A DNA stretch of 64,000 nt from Xanthoparmelia taractica (taxonomy: Eukaryota; Ascomycota; Lecanoromycetes; Lecanorales; Parmeliaceae), in assembly GCA_033085395.1 (NCBI GenBank), contig JANQBS010000001.1, forward strand, positions 620,001 to 684,000. The letters are read 5' to 3'. The position numbers and the translations under genes were made by a program. Below are positions 23,906 through 35,471 of this stretch, piece after piece; positions within the stretch are counted from its first letter, which is position 1; each line of letters begins with the position of its first letter. The notes beneath the pieces are model-generated. The model had not been told where the DNA came from, did not search any database, and saw nothing but the letters and a program-made list of their open reading frames with translations.

Positions 23906-25169
23906 ATGCAGAATGCTTTTGGTGAGTGCCACTCCTATTGAAACGGCAATGTCTTTTAGTACATTGTTTCGGATGATGCATCAGCTAACAATACTTACCA
24001 CAGTACCGAAGAATCGAAGGGTCTGTCATGACACACCCATCAAGGACAACGGGCTGATATTCTTCTAGCCAAAGTTTGACTTGCAGCTGAAGGTGCTTCA
24101 TCCTCTTTTTTCCTCGTATATCCAACAGCGCCACTGACCCCCAATGGTAGATCATCGACCTGAACAATGTCCCTCTCGTATCCGGAACATCTTACGTCAA
24201 ATGGCATCTGCCTTCCTCTACCTCCGCTGAGCACCGTGGCCACACCTCCAAAGCAGGCATCAGAGACCACAAGGTTTCCTGGGACTACGTCAAGACGCTC
24301 CCTGTCCGTTTGACTGTGGACCGCAATGGCATGCTGCAGGAGTGTGAAATACATTTCGAGGTCCTACAGGAGTACTCGCCTGGTACACGAGCTGAAAGGA
24401 TAGTGTTGGGAAATGTGAAACTAAATTTGGCTGAGTTCGTTGGTGGGAGCGACGATGGTGAGGAGGCTGTCACCAGAAGGTATCTGATGCAGGAGAGCAA
24501 GATCAACAGCACTTTGAAGGCAAGGAATCAGAAGACTTTCGATATGTGTGAAAGGCAAGGCTAATTGGGCCTCAGATCGGCGTCTATATGAAACAAACAG
24601 AAGGCGACAAGAATTTTATCGCCCCTCCACTCAAGACAGCGCCTGTTTTCGGCGGCATTGCTGGAATCATGACGGCCGAGCAAGCCGATGGTGACGACGG
24701 GAACAATGTGCCATCTATGTCATCAAACGCCCGAGAGAGCGGCAGGCTTCAAGATATGTACCGTCGGACTCTCGCTGCGTCATGGCTGGCGCAGGCAGGT
24801 GAACTGCCGGCTGATAAATGCATCGAGGATATCTTCGCTGGAGGAGATGGATGGGGAACCGACCAGCTGGGAGGTAGTACGGAGGAGGAGGACGAGGAGA
24901 GTGACGGAGACAGCAGAACCTTGCGAGGTCATAGGAGGCATACGTCAGGCACTGGAAGCCGAGGTACTCTCAAGCCAACCCGTCAAGAGCGTAAGTCTAG
25001 CAAAGGCGAGCCTAGAACCATCGGTATTGTCAGCGGTAGGGGAAGTATAGCGGACCACATTCAGTCAGGCTCGAATGCCAAGAATCATACTCACAGGTGG
25101 ATGCACGAGGTGGATGAGTTCACCTCGCGCGAGGATCTGAGAAGCTGGCAAATCTCAAGTTTTGACTAA
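23906..25169 (+). CDS. NT-C2 (EEIG1/EHBP1 N-terminal) domain protein
   Basis: Five exons give 339 aa: 23906-23921, 24004-24020, 24069-24092, 24151-24519 and 24576-25169. The first three are tiny (16, 17 and 24 nt) and together encode MQNAFVPKNRRPKFDLQLK, the typical opening of this fungal family. IIDLNNVPLVSGTSYVKWHL and DHKVSWDYVKTLPVRL follow, which is the C2-like fold. The last intron has a GC donor (AAG|GCAAGG...CTCAG), which restores TLK followed by IGVYMKQTEGD. The intron after exon 2 has a weak GTCTGT donor. C2 domains of this type bind membranes or small-GTPase partners in animals; the fungal role is not established. The C-terminal third is acidic and then basic, probably disordered. 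The gene converges on the Rad51 paralogue with 23 bp between stop codons. Confidence 0.85.
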
Positions 25170-25192
25170 GGATACCACTTTTCAGACTCCAT

Positions 25193-26485
25193 TCAGCCAC
25201 TGGGCGTGATTTTCACCTCAGCGGCTATCTCGAAAGCCGCCCATCGCCCTTCTCGAGCGCCACATCTATCTTTCAGCACTTCAAGTATGAGTGCCTTTTG
25301 GTACGACGGTGCTTTCTCTCCACCACCGAACGCAATATTCGCGTCATCGCTAGTCTTGGGCACAGTGGATAGGAAGACAGATGTATCGATCAGAAAGGTG
25401 AAGGTCTTCCCAAGAGCAGGCTTTCCCATGGTTGAAGAAAAAATCGAGACATCCTCTCTCGGGCCATGCTGGTACTCTGGATTAGTGGAAAGGTTCTTGC
25501 CGACTGCGGCATTAGTAAGGATAGTGCAAATGTGATAGCGGGATGTTAGGTGGTGAAGGGATCGCATAAAGCTTGCAAGGAGAGCCTGCCCTTGAATCTG
25601 GCTCTTGACCATCATTGCGCTCACGACGTTTGTGATTGTATCGATGATGACCATGCCGATCCGACTGCTGTCAGGGACACTGCCTTGCAGATCATTGAGA
25701 TCTACCTTCTCACGCTGTGGTCCGCGTTGCGATTCTCCGTCGTCGTCTTCGTCAAGCTCTTCTTCGCTGTCAACTATTCCGTCCCTCCTCTTCTCGAATG
25801 CTAAGAGCGCAGCCTGGTCGAGTTGTTGTGTTGTATCCTCTATCAGTTCATTGACTTCACTGATGGCTTCTACGATGCCAGCAAAATCGAATACTCTCAT
25901 GACCTTCACACGGCCAAGCATCGAGGTCGCTTTATTAATAATTACCTCCTTCGAGTCTTCCAAAGTCGAAGTCCTCCTCTCGTACATATACCCAGAGTCC
26001 TGGTAGCTGTTGTACTGGATCTTGTCTTCTAGGCGGTAAGCAAGCGCGTTTCGCAGTCTCAATGGGGAGAATGACCCAGTGGTGTCGACAAAAGCTACCT
26101 CGCCGAGCTTGTGTGTAAGAAGATGACTTGCTATGGCATGGTATCCGAGCTGGTGGGTAATAACACGTCAATATTTGCAAGCGATTTTTAAAGGGCCTGG
26201 CGACTTGGACCAAGGCAAAGGTGGACAAACTCCAATTCGCTGTATCTACTGGACAACATTCGCTACGAAGAACAAAGTGCGAAGACCTACCAGGGTCTTT
26301 CCCGTGCCACTAGCTCCAGCGATTGAAGTGATCTCTCCGTAGCGAAAACCTCCCTCTAGCGCGTTCTGGTCAATAGTAGCTGAGCCGGAACTGGCTGGTG
26401 AGGGCCTGGCACTCTCATGTGCTTTGGCTGATACAAGTAGGCTGGAGCCCAGCAGGGGTGGAGCTGCTTGGGAGGAGACGGACAT
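25193..26485 (-). CDS. Rad51-paralogue RecA-like ATPase
   Basis: Exons 26291-26485 and 25193-26149 give 383 aa. The GTAGGT donor and CCAG acceptor join GASGTGKTL directly to LGYHAIASHLL. Walker A GASGTGKT is at residues 57-64 and Walker B MVIIDTIT at about 231-238. Between them lies an acidic insertion (residues 194-204, EEELDEDDDGE). The short N-terminus before Walker A, without the Rad51 helix-hairpin-helix domain, resembles the small paralogues that help load Rad51 on DNA (RAD51D/Rdl1 or XRCC2/Rlp1 types). Assignment to one subgroup is not possible by eye. It shares a 183-bp divergent promoter region with the Sls1 gene. Confidence 0.8.
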
Positions 26486-26668
26486 TGTAACGGCGGTAGA
26501 GCTTAGATATAAAGTTGACTAAGTCGCATGGTAGTGCTCTCAGCATTAAAATTGATAGGGCTGGAAATGTCGGATGCGGTAACTTTGCCGACTATTTTCC
26601 CTGCACCAGCTGGACTTTTCTCGAATTTGAAGGTAACGTCGACTGACTCGAGACCGGCCACCCCCTCG
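26486..26668. promoter_or_regulatory. Bidirectional promoter region, Rad51 paralogue / sls1
   Basis: Only 183 bp separate the two divergent start codons (26485 on the - strand and 26669 on the + strand), so both promoters must overlap here or extend into the coding ends. No TATA-like box stands out. If translation of Sls1 began at the upstream in-frame ATG at 26528, the gap would shrink to 42 bp. Confidence 0.5.
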
Positions 26669-29500
26669 ATGTTGAAGCTTACATCGGCAACGCAAGACTT
26701 CGCCATATGCTTACGTTGTCAATATCGCTTAAATGTTCGACAAAAACCTCGCCCTGGCCGTCGACGTCCCGCAAGGTGCCCTCAGCAGCTTCGACGCTTC
26801 ACTTCCGGAGCGAGCCTCCAGCAACAGCCATCATCTGCCCATGATACTGCTACCAATGATGATAATTTCGAAAGACTGCCCATCAGATACTCGACCGAAC
26901 AGCTTCATCCCAATCAAACAAATAGACATGGAAACGGACCACCTAGAAAGGACAGTCTTGGCCTCAACGTCTTGGGCGAGCCCGCCGAGGTCCTCATCTT
27001 GCGAGACAAGCGTGACCGATTTCAGCTCGACTCGGCCATGGCAAAAGTTCGTGCATCAGGTCCAGACAAGAACCCTGCCGCTGAACCAATAAGCTCTTCT
27101 GAGATCCTTGAGAAGATGAATGCCGAAAGGGGGATAATTGATATTGACGAGGCCTGCAGGAACATTGAAAGCCTGAGGACGTCGTGGGTGGCGGGAATAA
27201 ATGGCAGCATCACCGGAATTGCATACGACGATTTGGTTTCTAGGCTACATGCTGGGTTCACTAAGCCACAGTTGGTAGCCTACTTGGACAGGGCTGGCAA
27301 GGACCCAGCTGCTGATACTTTCGATTTGAACGTCGAATTCTCGAGCAGGATGTACGCGCGATCATCGTGGCAGCCCTCAGGGCACACGCCGCCTCTAAAG
27401 TCTATGGCACCTGGGATCGATTCTGTGGAAAAGGAGGTACTTTGGAAAGAAAGCAGACAAGGATTGGCCAAAGATGCACTGGTCAAAAGGATATTAAGGC
27501 AATGCTGGAACATCAAGCCTCAATTGCAGGACTCATCATTAGGTGTATTGGACATACGGCTCCGAAAGCTCGATCTTGATCTCATACTCAACCATAGTAA
27601 GCAGTTAGTGAATTGAAGACTTCGCTCCTCGAATGCTGATCATGGTGGCAGAACGAGATATATTGAAGCTGATTTCCAGAAGCTATGACTCCAAGGTCGA
27701 AGCATGGCCTCAACATCGTATCGTCCGCATCACATCTGACTATGACAACGCGGTTGATATAGTCAGGCTTCTAGCCCACACGATTGAGAACATCAAGCAG
27801 TCTAAAATTGATCTTGATGTCGACTCAATGTCACATCAGGGCTCACCGGCCCCTCGAAGGGAGCTGGATCGTGCTATGCTTCGGCAGATCGACGAGTACA
27901 CGAACACGCTTGTCAGATCCTATGGCAAAGGGGTCAGTATGGCGTATTTATTATCGACCGGATACTGACTTCTCGGTAGTTGCGGATATGGTACCTAGGC
28001 CCCGACGACGCCGACCTTCTAGAGACGCGAAGGTTGATATATCAGATACTGCGACCGGTTTCCTCGGAAGTCGCCAAATTGGGTTGGTCGAATGGTGATA
28101 AGCCATCTAATGCTAGCCCAGTTCCGGTCTCAGTAGGCAGCAAATTGTCCATGTTGGATAGAATTCAGGAATGGTCAAGATGGTGTAGCCCACACACACA
28201 GGGTCAGGCTAGGGAAAAGGAAGAGAAGGATAGAACTCTGCCCTCTAGCTCATTGACAGGTCCAGGGACTCAAGCCAATCATGGAAAATCGGCTATCAAC
28301 TCAGTGAAGTCATTCTTCGGAGCGCCAGATGACACTGGCTACAAACTCTGTGGGAACAACACGCCACACTGGGTACAAGACACTGAGTGCCATGATTCGG
28401 TGACTTTTGGCCAGGTATTGTTTCCTTCTAATTTGGCACAGGGAGTGGCGGAAGCGCTGCGAGATGGAAAGAAAAAGATCAAGAAGAAGGGCCGTGTTGC
28501 CAGACTAATCGACACCAATAGTATTGGTCGAAAATCTTTAAAACAGGCTCGACAATTCGTGCCTCTTGTTCCTGGCCTCGTACAGTCCTTGGAGAGTGTC
28601 GGGCCCTTAGAGAAGTCTGAGGAATTCTTGCAAGTTCGGTTGTCACCATCGTCCAAGAATATGTCATTGCCTGTTCCTGTCAAAGCTCTGCCGGATCTGG
28701 AGATGAGAATATTATTTGATAACGAGAACAAGGCGACTTCAATCAAAGACGTCAGATTAGTCACCAAGAAGGAAAAGGACTTCCTCCAGCCACAAAACAC
28801 TGTTGACCTGCGCTTTATCAGAGAGCAACGTGTTTATGCGAATGCGAAAGACGATGATATCGATCCCCGCATCATATCATTTGTGCAGAACAGTAATTTT
28901 AATATCTGGGGCACGGAGCGCCTCAAAACACCACTGGGTCTCTCGTTATCGATCCCTGCGCATGCAGTCCAACCCCACAATGGTTTCGACCCTAAAAGTC
29001 ATGACACACTGCTGGTCGAGTACACCTCGCTCGGCCTAGAACACAGATCCTCACTCACCATACCCTACCGAGATTCCAACTCGTGGCCCACGCTCACATA
29101 CACCAACATCGAAGCTGGCCGCGTTGGCGGAAGGAGAGACGAACTCTCCCTGCACAGCCTCCGCTTCGCGTCCGAACAACCCTCTACTACCGACACCGAT
29201 CCTGCAGCCGTTAGCACCAACTCGGAATCCCTCTCCGAAGACGAGCACGCGTCCATCCTCTTCCAAAAGACAGCGGCCCTCATCGACAGCTTCGACCAAA
29301 GGCGCGAGGAGAAACGTGACAAGACCAGTCTGAGAATGCCCGTGGTCAACCGCTTTAGGCGTACGAAGAATACGACGGTCAGGAAGGTTGATTTCCCGCC
29401 CGTTGGGGAGCCCTATGCGGCTCCGGATAATGAACGGGTTAAGGGGGTTGGGCTTGATCGGCCGGTAAGGGTCAGGAGGTATCTGGCCAGAAGGCGTTGA
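26669..29500 (+). CDS. sls1: Sls1-like mitochondrial inner-membrane protein
   Basis: Exons 26669-27596, 27652-27932 and 27980-29500 give 909 aa. The introns begin GTAAGC and GTCAGT, and the second has a clear ACTGAC branch site. I chose the ATG at 26669 because it is followed by an Arg-rich, acid-poor presequence (ICLRCQYRL and then RRRPARCPQQLRRFTS), typical of mitochondrial import. An in-frame ATG at 26528 would add 47 residues lacking that character. The body carries blocks of the fungal SLS family, including VLDIRLRKLDLDLIL, DSKVEAWPQHRIVRIT and RIWYLGPDDADLLE. Yeast Sls1 is an inner-membrane protein that couples mitochondrial transcription to translation of membrane-protein mRNAs. The C-terminus is Arg-rich. 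Confidence 0.87.
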
Positions 29501-30138
29501 TGGCGAGGGGGTTTGGGCTGGAGTATATTGAGATGGCCCGGCTAGCTAGGCTGCATGTAGTGCCAGTCTACAAGGCCACTTTCTACTAAGTGGGCGCGCA
29601 TGTGTGTTCGATACGACTTTGATCGATGTGTACATCTTTGTAAATGTAAACTAGAGTTGGAAATTTTTGAATGTTATATGTGAGAAGAAGCAAGCTACAG
29701 TACATCTCCAAACCCCCCCCCCCTATCCTATCCTCGCCTTGACACGATATATCTCCCTTGCCCAAAACCGCTGTCCAGTCATGCTAACTTATCCGCGGAT
29801 TTATTGGACGTGGGTTTTTTCTTCTTTTTTTTCTTCTTTTTTTTGGGGGGGGGTTTTTTTTGAGGTGTGTGAGAGTCCATGGGCTCGTGCACGCTGACTT
29901 GACGTTGACCAGACATGAACAGGATAGAATATGGGGGTTTTTGGGGTACTTTTCTATAAGTTGCCTAAGTAGTGTGTTGCTATTAACTTCGTGTAAGTAC
30001 TATAATTAATGTACACACTCAACCCGATCAACCGATCGATTGATTCCTCGAGCGAGCCACCTTATCCTACCTTACCAAAAGCTAGCTACATAGCTACCAT
30101 AGCTGGCTCTGCATTCGGAGTCGCACGGGTCCGTTCGC

Positions 30139-30178
30139 TCTGTCTGTCTATCTTTCTGTCTGTCTGTCTGTCTGTCTA
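30139..30178. repeat. (CTGT)n microsatellite
   Basis: CTGT units interrupted by CTAT and CTTT variants. Confidence 0.9.
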
Positions 30179-30304
30179 TATAAAGTAACGTAGGTAAGGT
30201 AGCTAGGTAGGAACCTAGCTAGGCTAAGGTAGAAGGGCTTGAAGTACATATCTCCCCCGTTGTAGTGAATGAGTGATTGACTCACTATCTCGCTCGATTA
30301 TACA

Positions 30305-30326
30305 AGGTAAGGTAAGGTAAGGTAGG
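30305..30326. repeat. (GGTAA)4 microsatellite
   Basis: Four GGTAA units and a partial fifth. Further GGTAA/GGTAG motifs occur at 30190-30230. Confidence 0.85.
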
Positions 30327-30557
30327 GATAGCACGGCATAGCATAGCAAGGCTTCCTTTCCGTATAGACAAGAAGAAAGAAAGAAAGAAAGAGAATGCGC
30401 CTTAGGCTCCCCTCCCTTGGTACGAATACAAACGTCCCCCTTTCCCCCCTCACAAACATGCCGCTTAATTGACTCGCTCACTCGCTCGATCGCTTAACAC
30501 AACAAGGAAGGGTTGTATGCACGACGCTGGAGCGTCCGGTATATGTGTTTTTCTGGT

Positions 30558-32621
30558 TTACATGACGAGGCAGCACGCGCAACCCGTCTCCTTCTCCTTC
30601 TTCTTCCTTCCCTCGGCCCTTCCGCCTTTTTCCTCGTCCCTTCTCGCTATCCGTTCTCGCTCAAACGGATCGGTGGCCCTTTGGCCCGGCCTTATATCTG
30701 TTATATTCCCCAGTATTGGGGGGCTGGCGCCCTGCTTGACACGAGGCATGGGACTGTATCCTGCGTGTGGGCTCCCGTCGCCGCCGGGAACAGAGTTAGC
30801 GTTCAGCCCAATTCCCGCGGGTGGTTGGGGGTTCCGGGGTCTGGGTTGCGTGAGGGGCCATTCGGAGGCCGATTGCTCTTGCAGGGTTTTTTCGTCGGCG
30901 TCGCGAGAGGAGGGTTGGAGGCCGTTGATGGTGTGTTCGGCTAGCGGTGAGAACTCGCGCGGTAGTTGCGCGGGAGGCTTTTCGTGGTTGTGTTTACGTT
31001 GTTGGGCTTCCAGTTCCCGCATCCGCTGCTGCGACTCCTTTTGCGCTTGCTCCCATTGTTCTTGCTGTAGTCGTTTCGCGTGGGTGGGGAGGAGTTGTTC
31101 TTCGGGTGGTAGCCGGGGATCGGGTTTGTACATGGTAGCCAGCCAAGGGGGTTCTCCTTCCGGGCGGTTTATAGCGGTCGCAGGCCGGGTTTCGAGACCG
31201 GAGCGAGATTTGGGTCTTTGGGTGGTTGAGGATGGGGTGCGTGGGGAGGGTGTGGTGGTGGATACTATTCGGGGCTTCTGACTTAAGGGGGTGGTGTTGA
31301 CGCCCGAGTGAGATTTGGGTCGTGGGGCTGAGGGCGAGCGTTGGGTCCTGGAGGGGGTGGATTTGTTGAGAAGGGTGGCATTAGAGGCAGGGGTAGGTGT
31401 GGTGCTGGGGATGTTTTCGGTTTCGTCGAGGAGGATGGCGCTGCCGACGCTGTTGTTGCGACTGCGCGCTCGAGAGTACAAGAAGCCGTTTTCGTCGCCA
31501 TTGCTAAAGTTACCGCTTGTGCCTCTTTTGCGAGGGAGGGGAATGTCCCGTTCAATGTGCTCTTGTGGTATCGGCAGAGGGCTTGAGCGTGGTAGGGGAA
31601 TGCGAGAGGAGCTTTTCCGTGAGTCTGACTGTGGTTGGCGGTATCCAGTTGCGGAGTCGGTATCCATGTGGTTACCCGCTGCTATCTCTTCTGGTGCCCT
31701 TATGTCGAACCCGTTCGTCGAGGTATGCTCACCTCGATCATCATGCCACGTTGGTGACTCTGTTCTTCCCTGCTTCCGCTCCTTCTGTAGCGGCATCTCC
31801 GTCTCTTGACCAGTTATGACCTTGCCCTGGTCCTGGCTCCTATTCTTCTCACGTCGACTTCTCGATCTACTGGTCGTAGACTTTCGTCGCTGTGGTGGCA
31901 GCTTGATCCCAGCCTCTTGCATCTCATGGCTCTCAATTATTGCTAGCTTATCTCTGTGTATCCACCTTGATCGTTCGGGGTCCTCGTCTTCGAAGAACGG
32001 CTCTTCCTGCGCCCGCACTCGATCCATCCTATCCATACTCTCTCTCAAGCTACTTTCGCCTAGGCTTCTGGGTTTGCTGTAGAGATCTAATAGACTATCT
32101 GCTTCACTGCCACTTCTGCTCGCATTTGTTTCCGGCCGGCTGCCGATCTTGGGTGGTGGCGAGAGATAAGAGGGGTCCATGACTGCACCTGACCTCGGCT
32201 GGCTCTGTCCAACACCTGAAAATGCCTGTCCATGCTTTTCTGGCGTCGTAGGGTGGTTGACTGCTGGTGAAATACCATTGGATTTCACGGGTGACGGAGG
32301 GTTAAAGTTGAGCTTTTGCTGCGGAGGCTGATGGTCTGTAGAATAAGATGTCGAGGTAGAAAGGGCAGTCTGTGTGCGCGGGGTATTAGTCTAAATCGTG
32401 AGGTATAGAGGCGACAATGTCGGGAACATATGCGATTCAAGGTATATATGCCTTTGGAACTTGATGGGCAGGAAGAGAAACAGACGGACTCGTGGGGTCA
32501 CCGGTAAGCTTACCTCTTGGGTGGTTGGTGTGCTAAACTCCCGTTGACTTCGCTCCTTTTCCTGTGTTCTATGCGAGTTGCCCACTTGGTTGTTGGTGAG
32601 CGTCCCCAGAACAGCGGCCAT
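30558..32621 (-). CDS. teaR: TeaR-like prenylated polarity (cell-end) protein
   Basis: Exons 32514-32621 and 30558-32369 give 639 aa. The 5' exon ends QE|GTAAGC and resumes in phase at TALSTSTSYS. Almost the whole protein is Ser/Pro/Arg-rich and predicted disordered. One ordered block contains WLATMYKPDPRLPPEEQLL and a following Gln/Glu-rich helix. The C-terminus is GCACCLVM: the last four residues are a CAAX box (CLVM, Met end, so farnesyl preferred), with two further cysteines just upstream that could be palmitoylated. This matches TeaR/Mod5, the prenylated plasma-membrane receptor that anchors microtubule-delivered cell-end markers at hyphal tips. Identity rests on architecture and the conserved block, not on alignment. 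Confidence 0.72.
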
Positions 32622-33286
32622 CTGTGCTCCCTCCTCTGCCCGATCTTCGGTCAGTTCAAAGCCTTTAGACTCCCAAGCGGCCTTAGCTTCAAATCCAAGT
32701 TCGAACTGACGCCTGCGTGTGTGCCCATACGGGAATGGTTTCCCTCCTTCGAAGAATTGACGGTGTGCTGGTTATATATCTTCTATGACTGATCCTTATG
32801 GCCAGAAGCTGATCGATGGCTAGGATGGGGGGAGAACGGGAACGAAGGTGGGGATAATGGAAGGATAGTGATGCAAATGGTGTCGCCGGAAGGTCAAAGG
32901 TAATGTACAAGAGACGTAGCGTTGCGAGATGAAGGTAATTGGCAAATGGCGAGCACAGACATAGAATAAAGATGAGATTTTCGAAGGGGGATCAATTGTT
33001 TGGTATCATGTATATTGCAGCGCTTTCAGCCATCTGATTTGCGCCAATCATTCGCCGTCGGCATTCACACTCATCTTTCCTCCGAACTTTCAGCCCTATC
33101 AGCTTTTGATTCACACATTAAAAAGATAGAAAGCCTGCGCGAAGTGCCATTTTTCTGAGTTACGGCCCAAATAACCTGTAAGGTTCGTGAATATATCTGT
33201 CTAGTACATTACTTCTCTAAGTCTATAGACATCTCAATCATCATGATGCCCAGCCAACACCATCGCTAAAAAACTTCATATATTCG
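32622..33286. other. Intergenic region
   Basis: Holds the 5' leader and promoter of the TeaR-like gene and the 3' region of the LMBR1 gene. The short open frames have no recognised features. Confidence 0.5.
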
Positions 33287-35471
33287 TTAGAGACGCACTC
33301 GACCATCAGCAGGCCTCCCGCCAAACCATCGCCCCATGCCTCTACCAGAATCGGCCCTCCCGCTGCCTTCAGTGTTCCCATCTACTCCACCCATCCACTT
33401 TGGCCTTTTGCTAAGATCATTTAGCCAGTCAGGTCTTTCAACGCTGTCAATGGTATTTTTCACGCGGTGAGCGAAACCTTGAAAGACATTCTCATCTTCC
33501 TCCTCTGCCGCTGCCGTTGCATCTGCGAGCCTTTGTGCTTGCCGCTGTTGGAAAGTCGATCGTCTGGGAACGCTGGGCCGAGAGCCTTGGCCGGTGGAAG
33601 CATGATTCTGCTGGGACCCTCCCCTTATCGGACTTTGTGTCCCAGAAGCTAACGGCGAGGATGGGCCGTCTAAGTGATCCGAAAGGCCAAGTCGCGAGGC
33701 GCCCTCTAATTCCCGGTCGATGAGCTCCTTACCCTCTCTCCATCCTCCCAGGCCAAATGCAGATGGATTTCCGTCATCGTCATCTCCGAGAATGCCAAAG
33801 CCAAGGACATTCTGTACTCGTCCGTAGAGATTAAAAAGCGTGGCGCAAACCGGTATCAGAATAAATATTGGGAAAAAGTAGTCGAATCCAGCCCCAAGTG
33901 GTGTAAGGTTGATCAGTCGGCCTAGAAAGTGATAGAACGTGGTTTCCCTGTGCACATCCCGTGGAAAGAATGTCAAGAAGTTGTAAGCTAGCGGTACCGT
34001 GAGCTTCGCTATCTGCCCAGAATACCATGTGGCGCTCTCTCCGTACGTGTTTCTTCGTACGAGAGCCCGGTTGCCCCAGATCTTTACATCGTCAAAGCTT
34101 GCGAGCGTGGCCATGGACATGTAGGATAGCCATAGCGAAGCAATGACCTGACCTCCAAAGCCGACTTCGTTTGCGTGCGCTTTGCTATGCGAAAGTACGG
34201 TGAGACTGATGATTGAAAGCTTCGGAGCCACGTATTTGACAAGCTCAGACCAGACGATACATACGGAAGCTAGGGAAAACACGGCGCCATGTGCGATCCT
34301 AACGGCAGGTACGACTTTCGCGTAGAGCAAGTAGCGGGTGTAGGGGGTCAAAAGGTTCAAACGCTCGAGCCACGAGGAATGTGGTGAGGCTTTTCCGAAG
34401 TCTAGCCTTTTTGAGGCACCGGCGTCAACGATCGCTTGAGTATCGACTGCTTCCTGTACGAGGCGGTCCCAAGCTTCTATAAAGCGAGCGCGCTTATGCC
34501 GAGCCCGAATCAACTTTCTGGTCAATTCAGCAAGGTAGCGATCAGTGATCACCGCAGGCAGAGCGGGTGCTGGCACGCGGGCTGCAGTGGTTGCGATACG
34601 AGGGCCGGGCAAGCTCGAAGCATCGGATATGTCTTCAATCCACTCCTCATGGTCTCTCGATACGGCGTTCTTCCTTTTTCGTAGCTGGGTGAGCTGCGCC
34701 TCCAGCTCCTCGAGTTCTGTTGTTGCATCTGATAGGCGATCATTGACCTTGGGAGCATGGCTTTGGATTCTCTTCAACCTCTCGGCGACATTGGCATTGC
34801 GAAATAGTCTTCGAGGTACAGCGACCAAACCGTGACCCATCAAGTATATTGCCATGATTAAACCCCAACAGTAGGCCAATCTGTTGTCGTGTCAGTATTG
34901 TAATCGAGGGCCCCTAGCTGATATGTACCCACGCCATGACCAATGACTTGACCGAGCCTCCGGCAAAACCATTCTGCAAGAAGACGTATATACCAGCTAC
35001 AGCTGCACAGGCTATGACAATGAGCTGGTATCGCGCATTTGACCTGAGAGAGTATATGATGCGGTCCTTGGGTGTCCTGTACCCAGAGTCTATGTATTCA
35101 CCGAGAAGTGGCAGGATCAGCCTGGAATGGTCAGCGGGCTATTTCCAATCTATGGAGCTCTCCGGACTGAGATACCATGTGAGGGCAAATGTCAACCAAT
35201 ACGTCAACCGCCACGCCACAAGCCTGACACCTTCTGGCAGCCATATTCCCCTCAACGCCTCTTCATCCGGTCTAGAGCTGGACGCGAGGTCTATGGGGAC
35301 AAGGAGTATGATGCTGATAGGGAGGGCGAGGGATAGGAAGATGGGGAAGATGAGGTAGGCAGGGGTGGTGCGAAGAGGCAGGAAATGGCGGAGGAGAAGA
35401 AGGACGAATATTGAGATGAAGGCAAGTGCTAACAAAGCAAAAGCGTCTGACCCTGCTGAAGAAGATTTCAT
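33287..35471 (-). CDS. LMBR1-domain multi-pass membrane protein
   Basis: Exons 35176-35471, 34933-35121 and 33287-34880 give 692 aa. The splices restore the family blocks TYWLTFALTW|LILPLLGEYIDSGYR and LVMA|LAYCWGL. The second donor is GTGGGT rather than the nearby GTACAT, because only it keeps the frame. About nine membrane spans are visible: three in the first exon, two around the second splice, then a coiled-coil loop (residues rich in ELEELEAQLTQLRKRK), then four more ending at YFFPIFILIPVCATLF. The C-terminal 150 residues are Ser/Gly/Gln-rich and cytosolic in character. LMBR1/LMBRD2-like proteins are conserved in eukaryotes. The animal homologues act in lipocalin uptake or receptor signalling; the fungal role is unknown. 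Confidence 0.9.

Larger units (their letters stand above)
29501..30557. other. Intergenic, homopolymer- and repeat-rich
   Basis: This spacer lies between two gene 3' ends (sls1 and the TeaR-like gene converge here). It contains a C run near 29715, T and G runs at 29816-29862, a (CTGT)n tract, a (GGTAA)n tract and a GAAA-rich purine tract near 30370. No gene is supported. Confidence 0.55.

Noticed and set aside
31283..31819. Open frames of 81-164 codons on both strands
   Set aside because: They are shadows of the Ser/Arg/Pro-rich TeaR-like coding sequence.
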